Assembly (NCBI RefSeq): GCF_019100565.1 | Contig: NZ_JAHRID010000007.1 | Coordinates: forward strand, 1 to 64,000 | Origin: Arsukibacterium indicum | Lineage (GTDB): Bacteria; Pseudomonadota; Gammaproteobacteria; Enterobacterales; Alteromonadaceae | Direction: 5' to 3' | Length of the DNA stretch: 64,000 bases | Notes under the pieces: generated by a model | What the model was told of the DNA's origin: nothing | Seen by the model: the letters and a program-made list of their open reading frames with translations, nothing else | Database searches by the model: none | In this document: positions 1 to 9,418 of the stretch, in pieces | How the letters are laid out: each line of letters starts with the position of its first letter | Position numbering within the stretch: the first letter of the stretch is position 1 | Translations under genes and position numbers: made by a program

Positions 1-24
1 TAGTGATTTAAACCTGACTGTCAA
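1..24 (-). promoter_or_regulatory. rRNA operon promoter P2, cut by the window edge
   Basis: A perfect TTGACA on the minus strand (19-24) lies about 85 bp downstream of the P1 -10. Sixteen bases later a TA begins at the window edge, where the -10 hexamer would start. This matches the tandem P1-P2 layout of gammaproteobacterial rrn operons. The -10 itself is outside the window. Confidence 0.5.
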
Positions 25-104
25 GGGTCTTTTTTAAAGATTTTTGCAATCCGGTTTATCTCACCTGAAGCCTGCTTAACGCAGCACCCGTCGGCATGGC
101 GCGC

Positions 105-132
105 ATTATAGGGGGTTTGAAGTTGGGTGCAA
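105..132 (-). promoter_or_regulatory. rRNA operon promoter P1, firing left
   Basis: Read on the minus strand, TTGCAC (127-132) and a perfect TATAAT (105-110) are separated by 16 bp. A GCGCGCC discriminator follows, which is the hallmark of stringently controlled rRNA promoters. The DNA upstream (about 133-160) is A/T-rich, as for an UP element. In enterics an rRNA operon lies directly beside yrdA, the next gene here, so a 16S gene just beyond the left edge is the natural inference. Confidence 0.7.
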
Positions 133-251
133 GCGATAAAACAGTAAAACTTAGTTTTTAGCGATCGTTCGGATAAAGTTTCAACGAAACGCGTTTTTTA
201 GCAGCATTTGCTGCATAATAACTCAGCATTGCCGGCGATTTGGAGATGAAG

Positions 252-785
252 ATGTCGATTAGAGCTTATAAAGGAATACTGCCGAAACTGGCAGCAGGCG
301 TTTACGTAGATGAATCCAGTGTACTGATCGGTGATATTGAACTGGCAGCTGATGTCAGTATCTGGCCCTTAGTTGCGGCCCGGGGGGATGTGAATTATAT
401 CCGGATTGGTGCCCGCACTAATATTCAGGATGGCACAGTGTTGCATTTGTCCCGGCCCAGTAGTGGTAAACCTAATGGCTGCGCCCTGATCATTGGTGAA
501 GATGTAACAGTTGGTCATAAGGTTATGCTGCATGGCTGTACCTTAGGTAACCGTATTCTGGTTGGTATGGGTGCCATTATTATGGACGATGCCATAGTTG
601 AAGACGACGTTATTATTGGCGCAGGTAGTCTGGTGCCACCAGGGAAGCGTTTACAAAGCGGTTATCTATATGTCGGCAGCCCGGTAAAACAGGCACGGCC
701 ATTAACTGATGCAGAAAAGGCATTTCTGCCGGAGTCCGCCGCTAACTATGTAATTCTTAAAAATGAGTATCTGGCTGACATTTAA
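252..785 (+). CDS. yrdA: gamma-class carbonic anhydrase family protein (YrdA)
   Basis: A left-handed beta-helix hexapeptide-repeat protein of 177 aa, matching E. coli YrdA almost end to end (motifs IGARTNIQDG, IGEDVTVGHKVMLHGCT, VGMG, GAGSLVP, YLYVGSPVKQ). The family resembles gamma carbonic anhydrases and binds a metal through conserved histidines; its enzymatic activity is usually unproven. I chose the ATG at 252 because GGAG sits 6 bp upstream and the protein then begins MSIRAYKG like its relatives. An in-frame TTG and ATG lie just upstream. It runs into the convergent DUF1488 gene with a 4-bp stop-stop overlap. Confidence 0.9.
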   Translation: MSIRAYKGILPKLAAGVYVDESSVLIGDIELAADVSIWPLVAARGDVNYIRIGARTNIQDGTVLHLSRPSSGKPNGCALIIGEDVTVGHKVMLHGCTLGNRILVGMGAIIMDDAIVEDDVIIGAGSLVPPGKRLQSGYLYVGSPVKQARPLTDAEKAFLPESAANYVILKNEYLADI

Positions 786-1018
786 AGCCAGATCTCGCCA
801 GCCGGGTTAAAAGCGTCGTCTGCAATCGCTTGCTCTGCGCTGTCTTCCCAGTTGAAAGCTTCAGCTTTAACTGAGGCTAAGAACTCTGAAGCTGTTGTGC
901 TGGCGGGTAGCGCAACAAAGCAGTGTACTTTTAAACCCGCTAGCAGACAGCTAAAACGCACAGCCTGTCGCACTGCATCATATTGAAAATCGTTATTGAA
1001 AATCAGTTGCTGATTCAT
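782..1018 (-). CDS. yrdB: DUF1488 family protein (YrdB-like)
   Basis: A small acidic cytosolic protein of 78 aa with the layout of E. coli YrdB (DUF1488). An N-terminal beta-rich part (QLIFNNDFQYDAVRQAVRF) is followed by a helical C-terminus containing FNWEDSAEQAI. The function is unknown. Its start codon overlaps the aroE stop (ATGA), so it is translated with aroE as the last gene of that transcript. The same aroE-yrdB order occurs in enterics. Confidence 0.8.
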   Translation of the reverse strand: MNQQLIFNNDFQYDAVRQAVRFSCLLAGLKVHCFVALPASTTASEFLASVKAEAFNWEDSAEQAIADDAFNPAGEIWL

Positions 1019-1830
1019 GATGCTAGTTGCTTTTTAAGTAATGCAATTACCGGTTCAATATCAGGGGTTACTCCGCGCCAAATTGTAAAGGCAGCAGCGG
1101 CCTGTGCCAACAACATGCCCAAGCCATCGGCTTGCTGTGGCACGCCCTGTTGTTTAGCCCATTGCATAAAAGTTGTCGGTTTTGCACCATATACCATGTC
1201 ATAAGCAAGCTGGCAGTCTTTCAAGTGCATTGCAGCTATTTCTGGCCTGCCATCTGCTAACCCTGTCGATGTTGCATTAATAATAAGTGGGTAGGCCTGC
1301 TCAGGAATGTCAGTTAAACCACTGGCAATTACCCGGCTATCAAAACTGGCTGCTATGGTCTGAGCTTTACTGACAGTACGATTCGATAAAACAAGTTGCC
1401 TGATACCTGCATCCAGTAAAGGTCCAATTGCGCCACGGCTTGCACCACCTGCGCCCAGCAACAATACTGTGCAGCCTGCTAAGTTGACCCCTAACCTGAT
1501 TAAATCGGCTACCAGGCCAATACCATCTGTATTATCGCCACAAAACCTACCGGCGCTGTCTAAATAAAGCGTGTTAACCGCACCCGCTTGTTGTGCCCGC
1601 GCTGAAAGCACGTCTGCCAACTGATATGCCTGCTCTTTAAAAGGTACAGTGACATTACCGCCCTTACCGCCACTGGCAACAAAGTTTCGCCAGCTGTCGG
1701 CAAAGCCATCTGCCGGTGCTAGAATAGCTTCGTATTGCATTGGCTGGTTGCATTGCAATGCAAACTGGCTATGAATAAAAGGCGACTTTGACTGGCCTAT
1801 CGGATTTCCAAATACAGCGTAACGGTCCAC
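1015..1830 (-). CDS. aroE: shikimate dehydrogenase (NADP+)
   Basis: Reduces 3-dehydroshikimate to shikimate with NADPH in aromatic amino acid synthesis. The protein is 271 aa, the usual length. The substrate site SKSPFIH is near residue 14. The catalytic pair is Lys65 (in NVTVPFKEQ) and Asp102 (in GDNTDG), at the same numbers as in E. coli AroE. The Rossmann motif LGAGGASRGAIG lies at about 125-136. Translation starts at GTG 1830, where the protein begins DRYAVFGNP like its orthologues; the ribosome-binding site is weak. It is divergent from the truncated haemoglobin gene, with almost no space for separate promoters. Confidence 0.96.
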   Translation of the reverse strand: MDRYAVFGNPIGQSKSPFIHSQFALQCNQPMQYEAILAPADGFADSWRNFVASGGKGGNVTVPFKEQAYQLADVLSARAQQAGAVNTLYLDSAGRFCGDNTDGIGLVADLIRLGVNLAGCTVLLLGAGGASRGAIGPLLDAGIRQLVLSNRTVSKAQTIAASFDSRVIASGLTDIPEQAYPLIINATSTGLADGRPEIAAMHLKDCQLAYDMVYGAKPTTFMQWAKQQGVPQQADGLGMLLAQAAAAFTIWRGVTPDIEPVIALLKKQLAS

Positions 1831-1835
1831 AACTG

Positions 1836-2282
1836 ATGTCCATCAAGAAGTTAGTAAAGATGATTGTTAATAAAACCACCGCAAATAGCAAGCAACACCC
1901 TACACCGGCTCAAACACCTTACTACCTGATGGGGGGAGAGCCAAAGGTGCGGCAATTGGCTAACCGCTTTTATGACATTATGGCAAGCGACCCGCAAGTA
2001 GCTGAGTTATATGCTATCCACCCGTTGCCGCTGGATACTATCCGTCAGAAGTTTTTTGAGTTTTTATCCGGTTGGTTGGGAGGCCCGGCGCTGTTTGAAC
2101 AAAAATATGGCCACCCACGGCTTCGGGCGCGTCACCTGCCCTTTCAGGTAGACGAAAAGCTGCGTAACCAGTGGATGTATTGTATGGATAAGGCGCTGGA
2201 TGAGGTGGTAGATAACAAGTTACTGCGAGATGGCATTCGCCAGTCGATTGGCCAACTGGCGAGCCATATGATCAACTGCTAA
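1836..2282 (+). CDS. group II (TrHbO-type) truncated haemoglobin
   Basis: A globin of about 148 aa whose core starts at the [18 protein letters not shown] motif. Features expected of group II truncated haemoglobins are visible: the B-helix FY pair, the proximal-histidine segment [13 protein letters not shown], and a tryptophan in RNQWMYCM (G8 position). Such proteins bind O2 or NO and are linked to nitrosative or oxidative stress. Start choice is uncertain (ATG 1836 or 1860; neither has a strong ribosome-binding site). It is inserted on the opposite strand between hemF and aroE and shares a 4-bp stop overlap with hemF, placing a haem protein inside a haem-synthesis locus. Confidence 0.85.
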   Translation: MSIKKLVKMIVNKTTANSKQHPTPAQTPYYLMGGEPKVRQLANRFYDIMASDPQVAELYAIHPLPLDTIRQKFFEFLSGWLGGPALFEQKYGHPRLRARHLPFQVDEKLRNQWMYCMDKALDEVVDNKLLRDGIRQSIGQLASHMINC

Positions 2283-3208
2283 TTATTGCTGGCTAACCAA
2301 TTCTGCGGTTTAAGATAACGGCTGTACAACAAGGCCTCGGCACTGCCTGGCTCGGGTTGATAACCATACTGCCAACGCACCAGCGGCGGCATCGACATTA
2401 AGATGGATTCAGTACGGCCGCCACTTTGCAGACCAAATAAGGTACCTCTGTCGTATACCAGGTTAAACTCGACATAACGACCACGGCGGTATAGCTGGAA
2501 CTGCCGTTCCTGCTCACCATAAGGTGTGTCTTTACGCCGTTCAACTAGAGGCAGATAGGCTGGTAAAAACGCCTCTCCCACTGCACGCATTAAGCCGAAG
2601 CTTTGGGAGAAACCCAGGGCATTCAGATCATCAAAAAATAAGCCGCCGACGCCGCGGGTTTCGCCACGGTGCTTTAAGTAGAAATAGTCATCACACCATT
2701 TTTTATAGGCCGGGTAATACTCAGTACCAAAAGGTTCCACTGCAGCTTTCGCCGTTTGATGCCAGTGCACTACATCCTCTTCGTACGGATAATAAGGGGT
2801 TAAATCAAAACCGCCACCAAACCACCAGACTGGCTCTTCACCGTCTTTTTCAGCAATAAAAAACCGTACATTGGCATGGGTAGTGGGTAAATGCGGGTTA
2901 TGCGGATGCAACACCAATGAAACCCCGCAGGCATGGAAGCTGCGGCCAGCCAGCTCTGGCCGGTGAGCTGTGGCAGAGGCTGGCATTTGTGCGCCAAAAA
3001 CGTGTGAGTAATTAACGCCGGCTTGTTCGAACACACCACCATTGATCATTACCCTACTGCGACCACCACCGCCCTCCGGCCGTTGCCAGGCGTCCTCGAC
3101 AAAATGGCCTTTGCCGTCGGCTTTTTCCAGTTCGCTGCAAATAGTATCTTGTAACGCCATCAGAAATTGTTGTACCTGCTGCAACTGCTCATTGTAACTC
3201 TGTGCCAT
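2279..3208 (-). CDS. hemF: oxygen-dependent coproporphyrinogen III oxidase
   Basis: Catalyses the O2-dependent oxidative decarboxylation of coproporphyrinogen III to protoporphyrinogen IX, a late step of haem synthesis in the cytosol. The protein is 309 aa, close to E. coli HemF (299). Family segments are clear: the glycine-rich [17 protein letters not shown], the metal-binding HANVRFF and [15 protein letters not shown], and [17 protein letters not shown] strong AAGGAG lies in the last codons of tsaC, so translation is coupled to that gene. Confidence 0.97.
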   Translation of the reverse strand: MAQSYNEQLQQVQQFLMALQDTICSELEKADGKGHFVEDAWQRPEGGGGRSRVMINGGVFEQAGVNYSHVFGAQMPASATAHRPELAGRSFHACGVSLVLHPHNPHLPTTHANVRFFIAEKDGEEPVWWFGGGFDLTPYYPYEEDVVHWHQTAKAAVEPFGTEYYPAYKKWCDDYFYLKHRGETRGVGGLFFDDLNALGFSQSFGLMRAVGEAFLPAYLPLVERRKDTPYGEQERQFQLYRRGRYVEFNLVYDRGTLFGLQSGGRTESILMSMPPLVRWQYGYQPEPGSAEALLYSRYLKPQNWLASNN

Positions 3209-3209
3209 A

Positions 3210-3770
3210 TTAACTCCTTACTACCTGGCCGCTGATGGCATCACGGATTTGACTGGGCTGAGCTGAGCCGCCTAACGCTCCCTCTACTATGCAGGCCACT
3301 TTTAAACCCAGCGTAGCCTGGAGCTGCTGAAAGTCAGTTATAGCAGGTTCGCCAGCCAGATTTGCACTGGTTGAAACCAGCGGTTTGCCATATTGCTGAC
3401 ACAATTGCTGCACTACCGGGTGCGCACTTACCCGCACCGCGATACTGTTAAACTGACCGGTAATCCACTTTGGTGCCGTTTTGCTGGCGGGTAACACCCA
3501 AGTTATATGCCCTGGCCAGCTGGATATAATCTGGTAGCGCTTTTCCAGAGGAATAGCTTTATCATCAACATAAGGCAATAGCTGAGAATAGGTTGCAGCC
3601 ACCAGAATAAGGCCTTTTTCAACCGGCCGTTGCTTTACTGCCAGCACCTTCAACACAGCGGCTTCATTATCAGGATCGCAACCCAGGCCATAGACTGCCT
3701 CAGTCGGATAGCTGATCACTTCGCCTTGTTGCAACAATTCTACAGCTGTGGCTACGGTGCACCCATTCAT
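3210..3770 (-). CDS. tsaC: threonylcarbamoyl-AMP synthase
   Basis: Makes L-threonylcarbamoyl-AMP from threonine, bicarbonate and ATP for the universal t6A37 modification of ANN-decoding tRNAs. The SUA5/YciO/YrdC fold is evident from [26 protein letters not shown] and [11 protein letters not shown]; the length (186 aa) matches E. coli TsaC. I chose ATG 3770 because AGGGG sits 7 bp upstream; a TTG codon directly before it is also in frame. It is the first gene of a tsaC-hemF transcript and diverges from purE. Confidence 0.95.
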   Translation of the reverse strand: MNGCTVATAVELLQQGEVISYPTEAVYGLGCDPDNEAAVLKVLAVKQRPVEKGLILVAATYSQLLPYVDDKAIPLEKRYQIISSWPGHITWVLPASKTAPKWITGQFNSIAVRVSAHPVVQQLCQQYGKPLVSTSANLAGEPAITDFQQLQATLGLKVACIVEGALGGSAQPSQIRDAISGQVVRS

Positions 3771-3796
3771 CAATGTACCCCTGGTATCAGTAAAAA

Positions 3797-3825
3797 TTCT
3801 AATCAGACTCAGTTGCCGCTATAAT
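3797..3825 (+). promoter_or_regulatory. candidate purE promoter
   Basis: A perfect TATAAT (3820-3825) lies 45 bp before the purE start, followed by a GC-rich stretch. The -35 region at the right distance (TTCTAA, 3797-3802) is poor. I did not see a good PurR palindrome in the tsaC-purE gap. Confidence 0.4.
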
Positions 3826-3870
3826 AGCGCCTTAGTCATTTCAGTTCATTAAGTTCAGAAGGAAAGCGGC

Positions 3871-4362
3871 ATGCAAGTGGGTATTATAATGGGTTCAACA
3901 TCAGACTGGCCAACCATGAAGCTGGCAGCTGATATGCTTGATTCTTTTGGCATCAGCTATGAAACCAGGGTGGTATCTGCTCATCGCACCCCGCAATTAC
4001 TGGCCGACTATGCCAGCAATGCGGCCAGCCGTGGTTTAAAGGTTATCATTGCCGGCGCTGGCGGCGCCGCTCATTTGCCCGGTATGGCAGCCGCTTTTAC
4101 CAGCCTGCCGGTACTGGGAGTACCAGTGCAATCTAAAGCGTTAAAAGGTATTGATTCGTTATTATCGATAGTGCAAATGCCAAAAGGCGTTGCCGTAGGT
4201 ACTCTGGCAATTGGCGAGGCCGGTGCAGCCAATGCCGGCTTGCTGGCAGCGCAAATTCTTGCAACAAGCAACCCTGCGCTGCTTAGTAAAATAGATGCCT
4301 TTCGTCAGGCCCAGACCGATACGGTACTAAGCCAACCAGACCCATCTCAGGTGAAAGCATGA
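3871..4362 (+). CDS. purE: N5-carboxyaminoimidazole ribonucleotide mutase
   Basis: Converts N5-CAIR to CAIR in de novo purine synthesis. A class I PurE of 163 aa with [12 protein letters not shown] near the N-terminus, the catalytic-histidine segment SAHRTP, the [12 protein letters not shown] loop and [18 protein letters not shown] clear AGAAGGAAA ribosome-binding site precedes the ATG. The last codons overlap purK (ATGA), so the two act as a translationally coupled pair. Confidence 0.97.
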   Translation: MQVGIIMGSTSDWPTMKLAADMLDSFGISYETRVVSAHRTPQLLADYASNAASRGLKVIIAGAGGAAHLPGMAAAFTSLPVLGVPVQSKALKGIDSLLSIVQMPKGVAVGTLAIGEAGAANAGLLAAQILATSNPALLSKIDAFRQAQTDTVLSQPDPSQVKA

Positions 4363-5495
4363 ACGTATTAGTATTAGGTGCCGGCCAACTGGCCCGGATG
4401 ATGGCGCTGGCCGGGGCGCCGCTCAATATCGTGATCAGCGCCTATGACGTTAACACTGACACTATTGTTCATCCACTAACCCTGCAAAAACTTGGAACTG
4501 GCCTGGCAAATGCTATTGCAGAGGCACAGGTAATCACGGCAGAGTTTGAGCACATTCCGTTATCAATCCTTGAGCAGTGTCAGCAAAGCGGTAAGTTTCT
4601 GCCCGGTAGCGAAGCCATCCAGGCCGGCGCCGACCGCCGACTTGAGAAAGCGTTGCTGGCCCGTTGTGGCGTAGCCAGTGCCCGTTATAAAGTGATAGAA
4701 AATGAAGCTGACTTTAAACAAGCGGTCAGCGAGCTGGGTTTACCCCTGATATTTAAAAGTGCCCTGGCTGGCTATGATGGTAAAGGCCAGTGGCGGTTAA
4801 AAGACGCAGCCAAAGCCAGTAGTGTGTGGCAAAAAATGGCAGACTTTCTGGCTGAAGATAATAAGCAGGCGATTGTTGCCGAACAATTTATTGGTTTTAA
4901 CCGCGAAATATCGCTGGTTGGGGTCAGAGCAAGCAGCGGTGAAATCAATGTATATCCGTTAACGGAAAACCACCATGTCAATGGTGTGCTCAGTGTTTCA
5001 CTGGCACGGCCGGTTGACGCCCAGCTGCAGCTGCAGGCTGAACAGATGTTTGCCGCTATTGCCAATTACCTTAATTATGTCGGGGTGCTGGCGATTGAGT
5101 TTTTTGACGTAGATGGCACGCTGCTGGTTAACGAAATTGCACCACGGGTCCACAATTCCGGGCACTGGACCCAGCAAGGTGCAGATGTTTGTCAGTTTGC
5201 CAATCATCTACGTGCCGTAGCCGGCATACCACTGGGTAATACCGAATTGCTGCGGCCCACCCTGATGGTTAATATTCTGGGTGAAGATAGTGTACCAAAC
5301 GCCATTCTGGGCATTCCGGGTTTGCATCTGCACTGGTATGGTAAACAAAAGCGACCAGGCAGGAAAATGGGCCATATTAACTTATCAGCAAGCTCGTTAG
5401 CCGAACTCAAAGCCCGTTTTGCCCGGCTGATTGACTTATTGCCCCCGGCAGCGTTCCCGGAGTTAGAGCAAATGTTAGGCCGGGTGAGTGATTAA
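4359..5495 (+). CDS. purK: 5-(carboxyamino)imidazole ribonucleotide synthase
   Basis: ATP-grasp enzyme that carboxylates AIR with ATP and bicarbonate to give N5-CAIR, the PurE substrate. It is 378 aa (E. coli 355). The N-terminal [15 protein letters not shown] is followed by the ATP-grasp lysine and glycine loop ([14 protein letters not shown]), then the acidic metal-binding segment [26 protein letters not shown] split over about 20 residues. It overlaps purE at its start. It also shares a TTAA stop-stop overlap with the convergent zinc-ribbon gene. Confidence 0.96.
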   Translation: MNVLVLGAGQLARMMALAGAPLNIVISAYDVNTDTIVHPLTLQKLGTGLANAIAEAQVITAEFEHIPLSILEQCQQSGKFLPGSEAIQAGADRRLEKALLARCGVASARYKVIENEADFKQAVSELGLPLIFKSALAGYDGKGQWRLKDAAKASSVWQKMADFLAEDNKQAIVAEQFIGFNREISLVGVRASSGEINVYPLTENHHVNGVLSVSLARPVDAQLQLQAEQMFAAIANYLNYVGVLAIEFFDVDGTLLVNEIAPRVHNSGHWTQQGADVCQFANHLRAVAGIPLGNTELLRPTLMVNILGEDSVPNAILGIPGLHLHWYGKQKRPGRKMGHINLSASSLAELKARFARLIDLLPPAAFPELEQMLGRVSD

Positions 5496-6049
5496 TCTGC
5501 TACGCCGGCTGCTGCAGCCGGCTGCTTTTTCTCACAGCCTTTTTTAACACAATACAGTCCATCTTTTTTCTGCACCAATAGAGGGTAATGGCAGCAGTAA
5601 CATTGCCCCTGCTGTGGTTTGTCATTCAACAAAAAACGGCAGTCCGGATACCGGTCGCAGCCATAAAAATGCTTACCAAATTTATTTATCCGCTCAATTA
5701 ACTGACCCTTTTTGCATTTTGGACAGCTTAGCTGTGGCTGGTCTTTGTTGTCGTCAAATTGGTCAACAACAAAATCACAAGCCGGATAAGCCGTGCAACC
5801 GATAAACATGCCATAGCGGCCGTTTTTAACGGCCAAGCCAGCCCCGCATTGTGGACATAATTCAGTGGGCAATGCTTTTACTATGGTGTGGTCGTGTTGC
5901 TGCAGCGGTTTAATATAGCTACAAGCCGGGTAAGCACTGCACCCCAGGAAAGGGCCGCTCTTAGATGACTTTATCTGTAAAGTATTCTGGCATAGCGGGC
6001 AAAGCTGCTGCTGTTGCGGCAGCTTAAACAGCGGTGTGTCGTCGGTCAT
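5492..6049 (-). CDS. topoisomerase-type C4 zinc-ribbon DNA-binding protein (YrdD-like)
   Basis: A 185-aa protein made of repeated C4 zinc ribbons of the type at the C-terminus of DNA topoisomerase I. Three clear units each carry CPxC followed by CxxYPxC (CPLC/CSAYPAC, CPQC/CTAYPAC, CPKC/CDRYPDC), and a fourth degenerate cysteine cluster (CYCC, CVKKGC) follows. There is no topoisomerase catalytic domain, so it is a stand-alone nucleic-acid-binding module. E. coli YrdD is the counterpart in the same gene neighbourhood. The role is not established. It lies downstream of smg on the same strand. Confidence 0.85.
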   Translation of the reverse strand: MTDDTPLFKLPQQQQLCPLCQNTLQIKSSKSGPFLGCSAYPACSYIKPLQQHDHTIVKALPTELCPQCGAGLAVKNGRYGMFIGCTAYPACDFVVDQFDDNKDQPQLSCPKCKKGQLIERINKFGKHFYGCDRYPDCRFLLNDKPQQGQCYCCHYPLLVQKKDGLYCVKKGCEKKQPAAAAGVAD

Positions 6050-6064
6050 ATCTACTCAGGCCGC

Positions 6065-6538
6065 TTAATGCAGCGGCCCTTCGGGTTCATCAAAAATTAA
6101 ATCTTCCATCTGGGCGTAGGCCGATTCGCGACCCGGCACATTAAATAGTACCATCAGGACTACCCACTTTAGGTCTTCCAGACTAAGCGCTGCGCTATCT
6201 AGATCCATTGCCCGGTCTATCACCATCTCCCGGGTATTGGCATCAAGCACGTTAATTTGCTCTAAAAACAGCAAAAATCCCTGATCGGCAACGTCCAGTT
6301 TACGCTGCTCTTCCGGCGTATAAATCCTGATCGCGGTAGAGTTAACTTTAGTTAAATACGGCTTGATATGACTTTCCTGCAGGGCAGATAAGCTATCCAG
6401 CCATTTCAGCGCTTTAAAAATATCATCATCATGAAAGCCAGCACGGCTGAGTTCTTTGGTCAGATCCGCATGGTTAACATAAATATCAGATTCATTATGA
6501 ATATAGTTTTCAAACAGATAAACGAGGATATCAAACAT
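6065..6538 (-). CDS. smg: Smg family protein (DUF494)
   Basis: A small acidic helical protein of 157 aa, beginning [12 protein letters not shown], the characteristic start of the Smg/DUF494 family, with the same length as E. coli Smg. The function is unknown. Its start is 3 bp from the dprA stop (TGAtaATG), so it is coupled to dprA. The GGAG ribosome-binding site lies inside dprA. Confidence 0.92.
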   Translation of the reverse strand: MFDILVYLFENYIHNESDIYVNHADLTKELSRAGFHDDDIFKALKWLDSLSALQESHIKPYLTKVNSTAIRIYTPEEQRKLDVADQGFLLFLEQINVLDANTREMVIDRAMDLDSAALSLEDLKWVVLMVLFNVPGRESAYAQMEDLIFDEPEGPLH

Positions 6539-6540
6539 TA

Positions 6541-7632
6541 TCAGGCACTCCTCACTCTAATGTAACCACCGGGTACTGCTGCCACCTCACCTGCTATTTC
6601 CAGCTGCAGTAAGGTTATGGATACGTCTGTCACTGACATGTTAGACCGCTCCGCAATCAGATCTATTGCAGTAGCGTCATCTCCTACGTTAGCCAACAAC
6701 TGCTGCGCAGACAAGTCCGGCGCAGACTTTTTTTCATCCAGAGCTAAAGTACTCAAACCATTCTGGGCAAAAAACTGCCACTCTTCCAGAATATCGGCCA
6801 CACATGTAACAAGTTTAGCCCCTTGTTGAATTAACCAGTGACAACCGGCAGATTGCCGGCTGTATATCGGGCCTGGCACCACAAAAAGATCGCGATTATA
6901 TTCTGCCGCTAAATTAGCACTGATCAGCGAGCCACTTTTCAGGGCGGCTTCGACCACTATAGTGGCGGAGCTTAGCCCGACGACAATCCTGTTACGTTGC
7001 GGAAAAAACTCTGCCCGCGGCTGAATATCCGGGAAAAACTCACTAACCAGGGCTCCGCTGGCACATATTTGCTCTGCCAGTGCCCTGTTGCTGGCCGGAT
7101 ATATTTGTTGCAAACCATGCCCCAGTACAGCAATAGTAAAACCGCCACCCTGAAGTGCACCTTTATGGCTCTCACTATCAATGCCCCGCGCCATACCACT
7201 GGTAACCATATAGCCTTGTTGCACCAGTTCTGCCGCAAAGTTCTGGGCCACCTTGCGACCGGTTGGGGTTGGCTGGCGGGTGCCAACCATTGCCAGTTGC
7301 TGGCGGGGTAACAGTTCAGCCTGCCCTTTTACGAACAACAGTAACGGCGGCTGTTTCGTTTGCTTAAGCAGCGGTGGATAACGTGGGTCATGAAAGGTAA
7401 CAATGTGATGGTCAGCAGACTGAGCCAGCCACTGCAAAGCTAAATCAGCGCGTTTTGAACCGTGCAGCGCCAGTAATTCAGCCTGGCGTGGGGTAAAACC
7501 GATATTACGTAACGTACTAACTGGTAAGCTGACCAGCTCGGCCAGAGAAATATGCTCGCTTAGGCGTTGGAACTTCAGGCCATCCAGGCCATGCACAGAG
7601 GCTAAAGCGAGCCAGTTGCGGAGATCATCCAT
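6541..7632 (-). CDS. dprA: DNA-processing protein DprA (Smf)
   Basis: Loads RecA onto incoming single-stranded DNA during natural transformation; also present in species not known to be competent. The protein is 363 aa. An N-terminal helix-hairpin-helix/SAM-like part is followed by the Rossmann-like DprA core with [27 protein letters not shown] and [14 protein letters not shown]-terminal winged-helix-like segment ends at [10 protein letters not shown]. It lies between the LysM gene and smg, as in many gammaproteobacteria. Confidence 0.95.
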   Translation of the reverse strand: MDDLRNWLALASVHGLDGLKFQRLSEHISLAELVSLPVSTLRNIGFTPRQAELLALHGSKRADLALQWLAQSADHHIVTFHDPRYPPLLKQTKQPPLLLFVKGQAELLPRQQLAMVGTRQPTPTGRKVAQNFAAELVQQGYMVTSGMARGIDSESHKGALQGGGFTIAVLGHGLQQIYPASNRALAEQICASGALVSEFFPDIQPRAEFFPQRNRIVVGLSSATIVVEAALKSGSLISANLAAEYNRDLFVVPGPIYSRQSAGCHWLIQQGAKLVTCVADILEEWQFFAQNGLSTLALDEKKSAPDLSAQQLLANVGDDATAIDLIAERSNMSVTDVSITLLQLEIAGEVAAVPGGYIRVRSA

Positions 7633-7656
7633 GGCAAACTGGCTCCATCAAATTTA

Positions 7657-8766
7657 TTACAGATTGGAGATAGAATCTCCAACCCGGATAGGCCGGCGAG
7701 TACTGGTAACAATACCGAAACTGACCCGCTCTGCTACTTTAAATATCATCAACTCGCCGACTTTCTCCCGCGGCATGCTAATGCTATTGTCTCCGAAATT
7801 ACGGAACATTTTCTGAAGTTTATTGGCATCTTCCACATATACCGGACCATTTTCACCATCTATCACCGACGGTGACTGGCGGTATATACCTAACATCTGG
7901 CCAGCTTGCATATCGTTGATAAGTCCCTGGTTAAGCACCACGATATCCATTTTTGAGAACTCTCTTAACTGCGAGGTAGTATCAATAATGGTACCATTTA
8001 CGTCAAAATCAGGTTTGGTGATTAGGAAGAACGCCGGTAATGATTGTCCCTCCAGGGCAGGCATCACCCGGTCGCCTTGCTTTATTTCGCGTTTAACACT
8101 CAATACCTGCAAAGATGCGGCTTCCAGGGGACTATCCTCTGTAGCTTCACGGCCTGGCCTGAACGCTCTGGCAGTAGCAATCAAACTGGTTTCATAGCCC
8201 AGAACAGAGCCAGACTCAGGATCAACGTAAGGTTTTCCTTTGCGGTAAACACCATAAGACGTGCCCGGCTGCAATACACCCTTAACATAAACGGTATGGG
8301 TTTCCGCAGCCATTTTAGTTGCAGTATTGGTACCCAGAACATAAGGCATTGCTGCAATTTGCTCTTCACTTAGCGCTTGCTCGTAAGTAAGAAATGGCCG
8401 GATCATACTAAGTGGCAAAGTGGTAATAGCGCCATCGCCTTTCATGGTTTTCCGCACTTCAGGCGTCAAACGTTTAACATTTTCATTCACCGACAAACGA
8501 GGTCTTCCCATACTGTCATAAGTCAGGGTTAGTACGTCGCCCGGATAGATCAAATGCGGATTGTCTACCTGCGGGTTCATTTGCCATAGTTGAGGCCACA
8601 ACCAGGGTTCATTCAGGTAAAGTGCAGAAATGTCCCACAGGGTGTCACCTTTTTTCACAACATAGGAAGCAGGAGCATCCTCTCTAATTTGCAGTACATC
8701 TGCTTGCAGGCTGAAAGACAACCAACAAAACAGTGCGATGACAGATATTGCAATTTTTTTCAGCAT
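7657..8766 (-). CDS. secreted LysM-domain protein
   Basis: An exported protein of 369 aa. A signal peptide (about residues 1-22, MLKKIAISVIALFCWLSFSL then a QA cut site) is followed by one LysM peptidoglycan-binding domain (YVVKKGDTLWDISALYLNEP through NPHLIYPGDVLTL). A long C-terminal region of unknown fold with beta-rich segments follows. I chose ATG 8766 because AAGGAAG precedes it and it starts the signal peptide; an upstream in-frame extension would spoil it. LysM proteins of this type sit between def and dprA in many gammaproteobacteria. A cell-wall role is inferred, not shown. Confidence 0.88.
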   Translation of the reverse strand: MLKKIAISVIALFCWLSFSLQADVLQIREDAPASYVVKKGDTLWDISALYLNEPWLWPQLWQMNPQVDNPHLIYPGDVLTLTYDSMGRPRLSVNENVKRLTPEVRKTMKGDGAITTLPLSMIRPFLTYEQALSEEQIAAMPYVLGTNTATKMAAETHTVYVKGVLQPGTSYGVYRKGKPYVDPESGSVLGYETSLIATARAFRPGREATEDSPLEAASLQVLSVKREIKQGDRVMPALEGQSLPAFFLITKPDFDVNGTIIDTTSQLREFSKMDIVVLNQGLINDMQAGQMLGIYRQSPSVIDGENGPVYVEDANKLQKMFRNFGDNSISMPREKVGELMIFKVAERVSFGIVTSTRRPIRVGDSISNL

Positions 8767-8889
8767 GCCTGCTTCCTTGAACTTATTCTTGTTGTAATTA
8801 TTGCACACTATGCTGTTAATACAGCGGATTAATGGCTAAAATTAAAACATATCACAACCTTTGAAATAAAGCATATTTTTGTAGGTATT

Positions 8890-9405
8890 ATGGCAGTTTT
8901 AAAAGTATTACATTTTCCAGACGATCGGTTGCGTACTGTAGCGAAGCCGGTTACAGAAGTCACCCCGCAAATCAAGCAGTTAGTCATTGATATGCTTGAC
9001 ACCATGTATGATGAAGAAGGCATTGGCCTGGCGGCTACCCAGGTAGATGTGCACCTGCGGGTCGTTGTTATTGACGTATCTGAACAGCGTAATGAGCCTT
9101 TGGTACTGATTAACCCGGAAATTGTTGAGCGCGATGGCGTCACCAGCTATGAAGAGGGCTGTTTATCGGTACCGCAAAACTATGCCTCAGTGGAGCGGGC
9201 GGCCACCGTTAAAGTGAAAGCACTGGACCGTGATGGTAAGCCCTTTGAACTGGACGCTGACGGTTTACTGGCTATTTGCCTGCAACATGAGCTGGACCAC
9301 CTGGTCGGCAAGTTGTTTATTGACTATTTGTCACCGTTAAAGCGTGATCGCATCCGCAAAAAATTGGAAAAAGAAGCCAGAATGGCCCAGCGCCACGCGC
9401 TGTAA
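8890..9405 (+). CDS. def: peptide deformylase
   Basis: Removes the formyl group from the initiator methionine of nascent proteins. It is 171 aa and all three family motifs are intact: GIGLAATQ (44-51), EGCLSVP with metal ligand Cys91, and QHELDHLVG with His133, catalytic Glu134 and His137. It starts the def-fmt-rsmB-trkA operon, whose later genes overlap by 4 bp. It is divergent from the LysM gene across a 123-bp gap. Confidence 0.98.
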   Translation: MAVLKVLHFPDDRLRTVAKPVTEVTPQIKQLVIDMLDTMYDEEGIGLAATQVDVHLRVVVIDVSEQRNEPLVLINPEIVERDGVTSYEEGCLSVPQNYASVERAATVKVKALDRDGKPFELDADGLLAICLQHELDHLVGKLFIDYLSPLKRDRIRKKLEKEARMAQRHAL

Positions 9406-9418
9406 CACAGGACTCACA

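Noticed and set aside
201-214. GCAGC-attt-GCTGC hairpin upstream of yrdA
   Set aside because: The stem is only 5 bp and has no T tract on its 3' side in either direction; no function assignable.
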